Shown: piece by piece, positions 14,597 to 22,035 of the stretch
Position numbering within the stretch: the stretch's first letter is position 1
Layout: every line of letters starts with the position of its first letter
NCBI RefSeq assembly: GCF_013302895.1
Contig: NZ_VJOK01000001.1
Span: 5,766,126-5,804,033, forward strand
Origin: Streptomyces albus subsp. chlorinus
Lineage (GTDB): Bacteria > Actinomycetota > Actinomycetes > Streptomycetales > Streptomycetaceae
DNA length: 37,908 nt
Direction of reading: 5' to 3'
The notes under the pieces: model-generated
The model's input: the letters and a program-made list of their open reading frames with translations, nothing else
Told to the model about the DNA's origin: nothing
Databases searched by the model: none
Translations under genes and position numbers: made by a program

Positions 14597-17233
14597 ATGT
14601 CGTTCGGAGAGCGGTCGCGCCGGGGGCAGCTGCGGGTCTTCCTCGGGGCGGCGCCCGGCGTCGGCAAGACGTATGCCGTGCTGGCCGAGGCGCACCGCCG
14701 GGTGGAGCGGGGTACCGACGTGGTCGTCGGGTTCGTGGAGCACCACGACCGGCCCCGCACCGAGGCCCTGCTCTACGGGCTCGAACAGGTGCCGCGCCGC
14801 GAGGTGACCTACCGCGGTGCCGTCCTCACCGAGATGGACACCGACGCGGTGCTCGCGCGCCGGCCCGCCGTGGCCGTCGTGGACGAGCTGGCCCACACCA
14901 ACGTGCCCGGCTCGCGGAACGAGAAGCGCTGGCAGGACATCGAGGAACTGCTGGCCGCCGGCATCGACGTGGTCTCCACCGTCAACATCCAGCACCTGGA
15001 GTCGCTGGGCGACGTGGTGGAGTCGATCACCGGGGTGCGGCAGCGCGAGACCGTCCCTGACGAGGTGGTGCGCCGCGCCGACCAGATCGAGCTTGTCGAC
15101 ATGTCGCCCCAGGCCCTGCGCCGCCGCATGGCACACGGCAACATCTACGCCCCCGACAAGGTCGACGCGGCCCTCTCCAACTACTTCCGGCCCGGCAACC
15201 TGACCGCCCTGCGCGAGCTGGCCCTGCTGTGGACGGCCGACCGGGTGGACGAGTACCTCCAGCAGTACCGCTCCGAGCACCGCATACGCTCCACCTGGCA
15301 GGCCCGCGAACGCATCGTCGTCGGTCTCACCGGCGGACCGGAGGGCCGCACCCTCATCCGCCGCGCCGCCCGGATGGGGGCCAAGGGCTCGGGCAGCGAG
15401 ATCCTCGCCGTCCACATCTCCCGCGCCGACGGCCTCAGCTCCGCCTCCCCCAAGGAGCTGGCCGTCCAGCGCTCGCTGGTCGAAGACCTGGGCGGCACCT
15501 ACCACCACGTCATCGGGGACGACATCCCCCAGGCGCTGCTGGAGTTCGCGCGGGGCGTCAACGCCACCCAGATCGTGCTCGGCTCCTCACGGCGCAAGGC
15601 GTGGCAGTACGTCTTCGGACCCGGTGTCGGCGCGACGGTGGCGCGGGACTCGGGGCCGGACCTGGACGTGCACATCGTCACCCACGAGGAGGTCGCCAAG
15701 GGCCGCGGGCTGCCGGTGGCGCGGGCGGCGCGGCTGGGCCGGTCGCGGATCCTGGCCGGGTGGCTGACCGCGTTCGGCGCCCCGGCGCTGCTGACGTTCT
15801 CGATGCTGGCCTACGACCCCGGTATCGGCTTCGCCAACGACGTGCTGCTCTTCCTCGTGCTGACCGTCGCCGCAGGGCTGGTGGGCGGCCTGTTGCCCGC
15901 GCTCGCCTCGGCCGCGGTCTGCTCGGCGCTGCTGAACTACTTCTTCACCGATCCCGTGCACACCTGGACCATCAGCAGCGGCCGCAACGTCGTCTCGCTC
16001 GCCGTCTTCTTCGGCGTCGCCGTGGCCGTCGCCTCGGTGGTGGACCTGGCGGCCCGGCGTACCCAGCAGGCTGCCAGGCTGCGTGCCGAGTCGGAGATAC
16101 TCTCCGTGCTGGCCGGCAGCGTCCTGCGCGGTGAGGCGCAGAGCGGGAACGGCGGCTCGGGGCCCAGCCTCGACGCCCTGCTGGAGCGGGTGCGCGAGAC
16201 GTTCGCCATGGACTGCGTGGCCCTGCTGGAGCGAGCCGACGAGCGGTCCGCGTGGACCTGCGCGGGCAGCGTCGGCACCGCCGAGAGCGGCAAGCGGCTG
16301 ACCGGTCCCGGCGACGGGGAGACGGATATGCCGGTCGGGGACAACATGATGCTGGTCCTCTCCGGCCGTGTGCTGCCCGCCGAGGACCGCCGGGTGCTCG
16401 CCGCGTTCGCCGCGCACGCCGCCGGGGTGCTGGACAGGCAGCGGCTGCTGGGCGAGGCCGAGCAGGCCCGCGAGCTGGCCGAGGGCAACCGCATCAGGAC
16501 CGCCCTGCTGGCGGCCGTCTCGCACGACCTGCGCACCCCGCTGGCCGCCATCAAGGCGTCCGTCTCCTCGCTGCGCTCCGATGACGTGCAGTGGTCCCCG
16601 GAGGATGAGGCGGAGCTGCTGGGCGCCATCGAGGAGGGCGCCGACAAGCTCGACAACCTCGTCGGCAACCTGCTGGACATGTCCCGCCTGCAGACCGGCA
16701 CCGTCAAGCCCCTCATCAAGGACATCAGCCTGGAGGAGGTCGTGCCCAAGGCGCTGGGCGGCGTCCCCGAGGGCAGCGTGCGGCTGGCGGTCGCCGAGGC
16801 GCTGCCGCTCGTCGCCGTGGACCCGGGGCTGCTGGAGCGCACCGTCGCCAACCTGGTGGAGAACGCCGTCAAGTACAGCCCCGAGGGCAAGAAGGTGCTC
16901 ATCAAGGCGAGCGCGCTGGCCGACCGGGTGGAAGTACGCGTCACCGACCGCGGCCCCGGTGTGCCCGACAGCGACAAGGACCGCATCTTCGAGCCGTTCC
17001 AGCGTTACGGGGACGCCCCCGGCGGGGCGGGCGTGGGCCTCGGTCTGGCCGTCGCCCGCGGGTTCGCCGAGGCGATGGGAGGCACTCTGGAGGCCGAGGA
17101 CACCCCGGGCGGCGGCATGACGATGGTGCTCACCCTGCGGGCGGCGCACGGGCGCGGGCCCGTACGCCCCCGCCCGCCCGAACGCGCGGGAGTCGCGCTC
17201 CTGCCGCCCCCACCGCGGCGCTCCGGCGCGTGA
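14597..17233 (+). CDS. kdpD: KdpD, potassium/turgor sensor histidine kinase
   Basis: An 878-residue sensor kinase with the full KdpD architecture. The N-terminal KdpD domain carries Walker A GAAPGVGKT (17-25) and a VVDELAHTN block (94-102). A universal-stress-protein-like domain follows at about 238-365, then a four-span membrane region at about 385-485, a GAF-like domain (500-610), and the kinase core with His643 in LAAVSHDLRTPLAA, N box VENAVKYS, and G boxes DRGPGVPD and GVGLGLAVA. KdpD senses low potassium or osmotic stress and phosphorylates KdpE; in some bacteria the stress domain binds c-di-AMP. No kdpFABC genes lie in the window, so its targets are elsewhere or different. KdpE follows 97 bp downstream. 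Confidence 0.94.
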   Translation: MSFGERSRRGQLRVFLGAAPGVGKTYAVLAEAHRRVERGTDVVVGFVEHHDRPRTEALLYGLEQVPRREVTYRGAVLTEMDTDAVLARRPAVAVVDELAHTNVPGSRNEKRWQDIEELLAAGIDVVSTVNIQHLESLGDVVESITGVRQRETVPDEVVRRADQIELVDMSPQALRRRMAHGNIYAPDKVDAALSNYFRPGNLTALRELALLWTADRVDEYLQQYRSEHRIRSTWQARERIVVGLTGGPEGRTLIRRAARMGAKGSGSEILAVHISRADGLSSASPKELAVQRSLVEDLGGTYHHVIGDDIPQALLEFARGVNATQIVLGSSRRKAWQYVFGPGVGATVARDSGPDLDVHIVTHEEVAKGRGLPVARAARLGRSRILAGWLTAFGAPALLTFSMLAYDPGIGFANDVLLFLVLTVAAGLVGGLLPALASAAVCSALLNYFFTDPVHTWTISSGRNVVSLAVFFGVAVAVASVVDLAARRTQQAARLRAESEILSVLAGSVLRGEAQSGNGGSGPSLDALLERVRETFAMDCVALLERADERSAWTCAGSVGTAESGKRLTGPGDGETDMPVGDNMMLVLSGRVLPAEDRRVLAAFAAHAAGVLDRQRLLGEAEQARELAEGNRIRTALLAAVSHDLRTPLAAIKASVSSLRSDDVQWSPEDEAELLGAIEEGADKLDNLVGNLLDMSRLQTGTVKPLIKDISLEEVVPKALGGVPEGSVRLAVAEALPLVAVDPGLLERTVANLVENAVKYSPEGKKVLIKASALADRVEVRVTDRGPGVPDSDKDRIFEPFQRYGDAPGGAGVGLGLAVARGFAEAMGGTLEAEDTPGGGMTMVLTLRAAHGRGPVRPRPPERAGVALLPPPPRRSGA

Positions 17234-17330
17234 GGCGCGGCGGACAGGCCGTGGCGGACGAGCCGCCGCCCCCGGGCCTCCGCACCGCGGAACCGGGCGG
17301 CCACAACGGAAGAACCGAGAGGAAGCAAGC

Positions 17331-18017
17331 ATGCACCGGGTGCTCGTGGTCGACGACGAACCCCAGATCGTCCGCGCCCTCGTGATCAACCTCAGGGCAC
17401 GCAAGTACGAGGTGGACGCGGCGCACGACGGCGCCACGGCGCTGCGTCTGGCCGCCGACCGTCACCCCGACGTCGTCATCCTGGACCTGGGGCTGCCCGA
17501 CATGGACGGCGTGGACGTCATCCGGGGCATCCGCGGCTGGACGCGGATACCGATCCTGGTCCTGTCCGCGCGCCAGACCTCCGACGAGAAGGTGGAGGCG
17601 CTGGACGCGGGCGCCGACGACTACGTCACCAAGCCGTTCGGCATGGACGAACTCCTCGCCCGGCTGCGTGCCGCCGTCCGCCGGGCCGAGCCGACCGCAG
17701 GGGTGCCGGACGGCGCGGGCGTCATCGAGACCGACTCCTTCACCGTGGACCTGGCCGCGAAGAAGGTGCACCGCGACGGCGGCGACGTGCGGCTCACCCC
17801 CACCGAGTGGCACCTGCTGGAGGTGCTGGTCCGCAACCCGGGCCGACTGGTGAGCCAGAAGCAGCTGCTCAAAGAGGTCTGGGGCCCCTCGTACGGCACC
17901 GAGACCAACTACCTGCGCGTCTACATGGCCCAGCTCCGCCGCAAACTGGAGGCCGACCCCTCGCACCCGCGCCACTTCGTCACGGAGGCGGGGATGGGGT
18001 ACCGGTTCGAGAAGTGA
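17331..18017 (+). CDS. kdpE: KdpE, OmpR/PhoB-family response regulator
   Basis: A 228-residue regulator with a receiver domain (Asp8/Asp9, phospho-acceptor Asp52 in VVILDLGLPDMDG, Lys101 in DYVTKPF) and a C-terminal winged helix ending HFVTEAGMGYRFEK. The sequence matches KdpE, which activates potassium uptake genes when phosphorylated by KdpD. ATG at 17331 has a strong ribosome site GAGAGGAAG. The pair is followed by a 76-bp gap and then the OB-fold/DUF3159 genes, which belong to the conserved actinobacterial block; kdpDE therefore look inserted between DUF3710 and the OB-fold gene compared with mycobacteria. Confidence 0.94.
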   Translation: MHRVLVVDDEPQIVRALVINLRARKYEVDAAHDGATALRLAADRHPDVVILDLGLPDMDGVDVIRGIRGWTRIPILVLSARQTSDEKVEALDAGADDYVTKPFGMDELLARLRAAVRRAEPTAGVPDGAGVIETDSFTVDLAAKKVHRDGGDVRLTPTEWHLLEVLVRNPGRLVSQKQLLKEVWGPSYGTETNYLRVYMAQLRRKLEADPSHPRHFVTEAGMGYRFEK

Positions 18018-18093
18018 GGCGGTCCCGGCCGCAGGCGGGGAAGAGCCGTCCGGGGCGGGAACAGGGGCGGCGTCGGCGGGTACCCTGGCAGTC

Positions 18094-18498
18094 ATGACTG
18101 GCGCCACCCGAGAGCAGCGGGGCACCGGAAGCGGGCGGTTCCGACGGTTCCTGGAACGGCTCTCCTCCTCCGAGGAGGACCTGCGCTCCGCCGAACTGCG
18201 TGAGGAAGCCGAGACGAAGGGCTGCACGCGGATCTCCGAATGCACCGACCGCGACATGGTGCGTGTGACCGGTACGCTGCGCACCGTGACGCTGCGGCCG
18301 CGCGCCGGAGTGCCCACGCTGGAGGCCGAGCTGTTCGACGGCTCGGCTCCGCTGGACGTCGTCTGGCTGGGCCGCCGCTCCATCGCGGGCATCGAGCCGG
18401 GCCGCAAGCTGATCGTCTGGGGACGGATCACCACCAGCCACGGCCGTCCCGTGATGTTCAACCCCAAATACGAGCTGCGACCCCTCGGACAGGAGTAG
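18094..18498 (+). CDS. OB-fold nucleic-acid-binding domain protein
   Basis: A 134-residue protein. After a basic/acidic N-terminal helix region (EEDLRSAELREEAE), residues about 45-134 form a single OB-fold: a cysteine pair GCTRISECTDRDMVRVTG, then alternating beta strands to VMFNPKYELRPLG. Members of this actinobacterial group are annotated as OB-fold nucleic-acid binding and precede DUF3159 genes, as here. The partner and ligand are unknown. The stop is three bases before the GTG of the DUF3159 gene, so the two are one unit. Confidence 0.85.
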   Translation: MTGATREQRGTGSGRFRRFLERLSSSEEDLRSAELREEAETKGCTRISECTDRDMVRVTGTLRTVTLRPRAGVPTLEAELFDGSAPLDVVWLGRRSIAGIEPGRKLIVWGRITTSHGRPVMFNPKYELRPLGQE

Positions 18499-18501
18499 CG
18501 G

Positions 18502-19281
18502 GTGACCCCTCCCGACAAGCAGACGGACCCGGGAGCGCCGGAGGGCGGGCAGCCCGCCGGTGAGACCGGATCGCGGGCCGTGACGGAAGCCGCGCTGTTC
18601 GAGGCGTTCGGCGGCGTGCGGGGGCTGGTCGAGACGACCCTCCCCGGCCTGGTGTTCATCGCGATGTACACGGTGAACAAGGACATCCACACCGCCGCGA
18701 TCACCGCGCTGGTGATCTCCGGCGTGATGGTCGTCGTCCGGCTGCTGCGCAAGGACACCGTCAAGCACGCGTTCAGCGGGATCTTCGGCGTCGGCTTCGG
18801 CGTGCTGTTCGCGATGATGACCGGCAACGCCAAGGACTTCTACCTGCCGGGCATGCTCTACACGCTCGGCCTGGCGCTGGCCTACCTCGTCACGGCCATG
18901 GCGGGGGTGCCGCTCCTCGGCCTCGTCCTGGGGCCGGTGTTCAAGGAGAACCTCTCCTGGCGCAAGCGCAATCCGGGCCGCAAGAAGGCCTACACCAAGG
19001 CGAGCTACGCCTGGGGCTTCATCCTGCTCGGCAAGTCGGCGGTGCTCTTCCCGCTGTACTTCTGGGGCGACACCACCCAGTTCGGCTGGGTCACCGTCGT
19101 GCTGAAGATCCCGCCGTTCCTGCTGGCCGTCTACCTCACCTGGATCTTCCTGGCGAAGGCACCCGCGCCGATCAACGTCATCGCGGAGATGGAGGCCGAG
19201 GAGGAGGCCGCCGAGGCGGAGAAGGCCGCCGCGGAGGCCGCCACCGCCCAGGCGGGCACACCGGGCCGCCACCGGCGCTGA
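18502..19281 (+). CDS. DUF3159 integral membrane protein
   Basis: A 259-residue membrane protein with five or six spans between about residues 48 and 222, and a C-terminal tail of alternating Glu and Ala (EMEAEEEAAEAEKAAAEAAT) likely to form a helix. The conserved LFEAFGGVRGLVETTLPGLVF start of the domain is present (32-52). DUF3159 proteins are restricted to actinobacteria and lie beside the TrkA pair; some databases call them intracellular-septation-A-like, but their role is not known. GTG at 18502 has AGGAG seven bases upstream, inside the end of the OB-fold gene. Confidence 0.88.
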   Translation: MTPPDKQTDPGAPEGGQPAGETGSRAVTEAALFEAFGGVRGLVETTLPGLVFIAMYTVNKDIHTAAITALVISGVMVVVRLLRKDTVKHAFSGIFGVGFGVLFAMMTGNAKDFYLPGMLYTLGLALAYLVTAMAGVPLLGLVLGPVFKENLSWRKRNPGRKKAYTKASYAWGFILLGKSAVLFPLYFWGDTTQFGWVTVVLKIPPFLLAVYLTWIFLAKAPAPINVIAEMEAEEEAAEAEKAAAEAATAQAGTPGRHRR

Positions 19282-19323
19282 GGGGCCCGTCCTGACGGAC
19301 CCCGCCAGGAATCGCCGCACTCC

Positions 19324-19347
19324 CCCGGAAACCGTGCCGTTTCCGGG
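19324..19347. terminator. Hairpin terminator after the DUF3159 gene
   Basis: A perfect 9-bp stem CCCGGAAAC (19324-19332) and GTTTCCGGG (19339-19347) with a 6-base loop, 43 bases after the DUF3159 stop and 41 before the next start. Confidence 0.8.
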
Positions 19348-19387
19348 AAGGCTTGCAGGGGCGAGTCGCGCGAGGGAGGCGGTGCGT

Positions 19388-20392
19388 ATGGCGGAGGCCA
19401 GCGGTGTGCGGCGACGGAAGAGGGGCGCGGGGACCGGTTCGAGGACCACGCGCAGGACGGTGCTCACAGCGGCGACAGCGGCTCTGACGGGGGCCGTGCT
19501 CCCCTCCTGCCGGATGGGCGAGGAGAGCGGGGGCCAGGGCGCGTCCCCGTTCACCGGCGAGCAGGGCCGGGGTGCTCACGTACTGGCCGTGAAGGTGGAC
19601 AACGTCCCCGCCGCGCGGCCGCACACCGGGCTGGAGCACGCCGACATCGTCTACACCGAGCAGGTGGAGGCCGGGCTCAGCCGCATACTGGCCGTCTTCG
19701 CCTCCCGCATCCCCGCCACCGTCGGCCCCGTCCGCAGTGCCCGCGAGTCCGACATCGAACTGCTGCGCCAGTTCGGTGAGCCCGCGCTCGCCTTCTCCGG
19801 CGTCCAGCGCACACTGCTGCCCACCCTGGAGGCGTCCCCGCTGCACCTGCTGCCGCCCGCGGAACTGGGCGACGGCTACGCACGGGACCCGGCCCGCCGC
19901 GCCCCGCACAACCTGTATCTGCGGGCCCGCCGCGCCGAGCGGGCCGCACGCGGGGCCTCGGCGCCCCGCGACATCGGCTTCCGGTTCGGGGCCGCGCCCG
20001 AGGGCGGGCGGAGGACGGCCCAGGAGACCGTCCGCTATCCGGCGGCCCGCTTCACCTTCACCTGGTCCCCGGACCGCCGCCGCTGGCACGTCGCGATGGA
20101 CGGCGTCCCGGCCCGCACCCGCGGCCACGGGCGGCTCGCGCCGGCGACCGTCGTGATCCAGTACGTGACGGTGCGGCAGTCCCGGTACCGCGACAGCTCC
20201 GGCAGCGTCACCCCGTACACGGAGACCCTGGGGTCGGGCGAGGCGCTGGTGCTGCGGGACGGCAGGGCGTACGAGGCCCGCTGGTCGAGGCTCTCGCCGG
20301 GCCAGGGCACCGTCTTCACGGACGCGAGGGGAGGGCGTCGGCTGTCCTTCGCCCGCGGTCAGGTGTGGATCAGCCTGGTGCGGAAGGACTGA
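19388..20392 (+). CDS. DUF3048 domain lipoprotein (YerB-like)
   Basis: A 334-residue exported protein. The N-terminus contains a twin-arginine-like basic stretch and hydrophobic core (TTRRTVLTAATAALTGAVLP) ending at Cys near residue 39, which suits a lipoprotein signal although the residue two before the Cys is Pro. The mature part has a DUF3048 N-domain (VKVDNVPAARPHTGLEHADI near residues 70-90, with GPVRSARESDIEL) and a C-domain (TVVIQYVTV through WISLVRKD). YerB-type proteins are cell-surface lipoproteins of uncertain role. The start is ATG at 19388 because GAGGGAGG lies seven bases before it; a GTG at 19382 is too close to that site. Confidence 0.87.
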   Translation: MAEASGVRRRKRGAGTGSRTTRRTVLTAATAALTGAVLPSCRMGEESGGQGASPFTGEQGRGAHVLAVKVDNVPAARPHTGLEHADIVYTEQVEAGLSRILAVFASRIPATVGPVRSARESDIELLRQFGEPALAFSGVQRTLLPTLEASPLHLLPPAELGDGYARDPARRAPHNLYLRARRAERAARGASAPRDIGFRFGAAPEGGRRTAQETVRYPAARFTFTWSPDRRRWHVAMDGVPARTRGHGRLAPATVVIQYVTVRQSRYRDSSGSVTPYTETLGSGEALVLRDGRAYEARWSRLSPGQGTVFTDARGGRRLSFARGQVWISLVRKD

Positions 20393-20393
20393 C

Positions 20394-20414
20394 CGGCCCG
20401 CGGCACGCGGGCCG
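20394..20414. terminator. Hairpin terminator between convergent genes
   Basis: CGGCCCGC (20394-20401) and GCGGGCCG (20407-20414) form a perfect 8-bp stem with a 5-base loop, directly after the DUF3048 stop and 28 bases from the end of the convergent TrkA gene. Confidence 0.75.
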
Positions 20415-20441
20415 TGCCTGGTCCACCCTGCGGGCCCGCGC

Positions 20442-21104
20442 TCAGCCGCGCGCCGAGAGCAGCTCCTCCAACTGCTCCTCGCGGGCGGGTACGGCGACGA
20501 AGAGCAGCTCGTCGCCCACCTCCAGCACGTCGTCCCGGTCCGGCGTCAGCACCCGGTTGCCGCGGATGATGGTGACCAGCGAGGTGTCCTCGGGCCAGCT
20601 CACATCGCCGACCCGGGTGCCCGCCAGCGTCGACTCGGGCGGCAGCGTCAGCTCGACCAGGTTGGCCTCGCCCTGCGAGAAGCGCAGCAGCCGTACCAGA
20701 TCACCGACGCTGACGGCCTCCTCCACCAGCGCCGACATCAGACGCGGGGTCGAGACGGCGACGTCCACGCCCCACGACTCGTTGAACAGCCACTCGTTCT
20801 TCGGGTTGTTGACCCGGGCCACGACGCGCGGCACGCCGTACTCCGTCTTGGCCAGCAAGGAGACAACCAGGTTGACCTTGTCGTCGCCGGTGGCGGCGAT
20901 CACTGTCTGGCAGCGCTCCAGCGCCGCCTCGTCGAGCGAGGTGATCTCGCACGCGTCCGCGAGCAGCCACTCGGCCTGGGGCACGCGCTCGACGGAGATC
21001 GCCGTCGGCGCCTTGTCGATGAGCAGTACCTCGTGCCCGTTCTCCAGCAGCTCACCCGCGATGGACCGGCCCACGGCCCCGGCCCCGGCGATCGCGACCC
21101 TCAT
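20442..21104 (-). CDS. TrkA/RCK-family potassium transport regulator (CeoC-like)
   Basis: A 220-residue cytoplasmic protein with an N-terminal Rossmann-type RCK_N domain (MRVAIAGAGAVGRSIAGEL, NAD-binding glycine motif at 7-12; acidic Asp30 at the end of the second strand) and a C-terminal RCK_C domain (from about 140, TRVGDVSWPEDTSLVTI). Such proteins gate potassium channels or transporters in response to nucleotides. It is the downstream member of a pair with the gene at 21307-21966; mycobacterial ceoB and ceoC have the same pairing. No TrkH/KtrB-type channel lies in the window. ATG at 21104 has AAGGAG about 9 bases upstream. Confidence 0.9.
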   Translation of the reverse strand: MRVAIAGAGAVGRSIAGELLENGHEVLLIDKAPTAISVERVPQAEWLLADACEITSLDEAALERCQTVIAATGDDKVNLVVSLLAKTEYGVPRVVARVNNPKNEWLFNESWGVDVAVSTPRLMSALVEEAVSVGDLVRLLRFSQGEANLVELTLPPESTLAGTRVGDVSWPEDTSLVTIIRGNRVLTPDRDDVLEVGDELLFVAVPAREEQLEELLSARG

Positions 21105-21306
21105 GCTGCGTACTCCTTGCTCGCTTCTGCGCCCACGCGGCCCGGCGCGGTCCTCGTCGTCGCGTACGGTGCGGCGGCCGTGTCCGCTTCCCGGGACACG
21201 GTGCCCGGCCCTTGGCCGTCCGGCTGCTGGCCGGCGGTCCTCCCGTCGTCCGGTCTCCCGATGCCCGGCGTGCGGCCGGGCGGTGTCCTCAGGCGGTCTC
21301 CCCGGC

Positions 21307-21966
21307 TCATGACTCCGGCCCGACGGCGAAGACTTCCTCGACCCGGGCGACGTCCTCGCAGCGCATCATCACGTGCACCAGGTCGCCCTCCTGCAGCACC
21401 GTCTCGGAGGTGGGCAGGACCGCCTCACCCAGACGGGTGAGGAAGGCGATACGCACGCCGGCCTCCTCCTGGAGCTTGCTGACGCGCTGGCCGACCCACG
21501 CCGCGGAGGTGTGCACCTCGGCGAGCTGTACGGCCCCGCTCGGGTCCCGCCACAGCGGCTCGGAGCCGGAGGGCAGCAGCCTGCGCAGCATCTGGTCCGC
21601 TGTCCAGCGCACGGTCGCCACGGTGGGAATGCCGAGGCGCTGGTAGACCTCCGCGCGACGGGGGTCGTAGATGCGGGCGGCGACGTGGGCTGTGCCGAAC
21701 ATCTCACGTGCCACCCTGGCCGCGATGATGTTCGAGTTGTCGCCGCTGCTGACCGCGGCGAACGCCCCGGCCTCCTCTATTCCGGCCTCGCGCAGGGTGT
21801 CCTGGTCGAAGCCGATGCCTGTGACCCGGCGGCCGCCGAAACCCGATCCGAGGCGCCGGAATGCGGTGGGGTCCCGGTCGATGACCGCCACCGTGTGGCC
21901 CTGTCGCTCCAGGGTCTGGGCGAGTTCCGCTCCCACTCGTCCGCAGCCCATGATCACAATGTGCAA
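21307..21966 (-). CDS. TrkA/RCK-family potassium transport regulator (CeoB-like)
   Basis: About 219 residues with an RCK_N domain (IVIMGCGRVGAELAQTL, then AVIDRD) and a C-terminal RCK_C domain (from about 135, VQLAEVHTSAAWVGQRVSKL). I place the start at TTG 21966, giving MHIVIMGCGRVG, the usual family N-terminus; AAGGGA lies about six bases before it. An ATG at 21981 is in frame but has no ribosome site and the AAGGGA would lie inside its coding sequence. The gene is divergent from the KimA-like importer, with about 70 bp between starts, so both are probably controlled together. A 200-bp non-coding spacer separates it from the second RCK gene. Confidence 0.88.
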   Translation of the reverse strand: MHIVIMGCGRVGAELAQTLERQGHTVAVIDRDPTAFRRLGSGFGGRRVTGIGFDQDTLREAGIEEAGAFAAVSSGDNSNIIAARVAREMFGTAHVAARIYDPRRAEVYQRLGIPTVATVRWTADQMLRRLLPSGSEPLWRDPSGAVQLAEVHTSAAWVGQRVSKLQEEAGVRIAFLTRLGEAVLPTSETVLQEGDLVHVMMRCEDVARVEEVFAVGPES

Positions 21967-22035
21967 CGCCCGTCCCTTCATCCCGTACAGCGGGCCGTCT
22001 CAGCATCGCACGACTGACCGCATACGATCCTCTGC

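Noticed and set aside
14597..18017. A complete Kdp operon
   Set aside because: Only kdpD and kdpE are present; the flanking genes are DUF3710 and OB-fold/DUF3159, not kdpFABC.
21967..22035. A ydaO-type c-di-AMP riboswitch before the KimA-like gene
   Set aside because: Only about 70 bp separates the divergent starts, too little for that riboswitch, and its conserved blocks are not seen.
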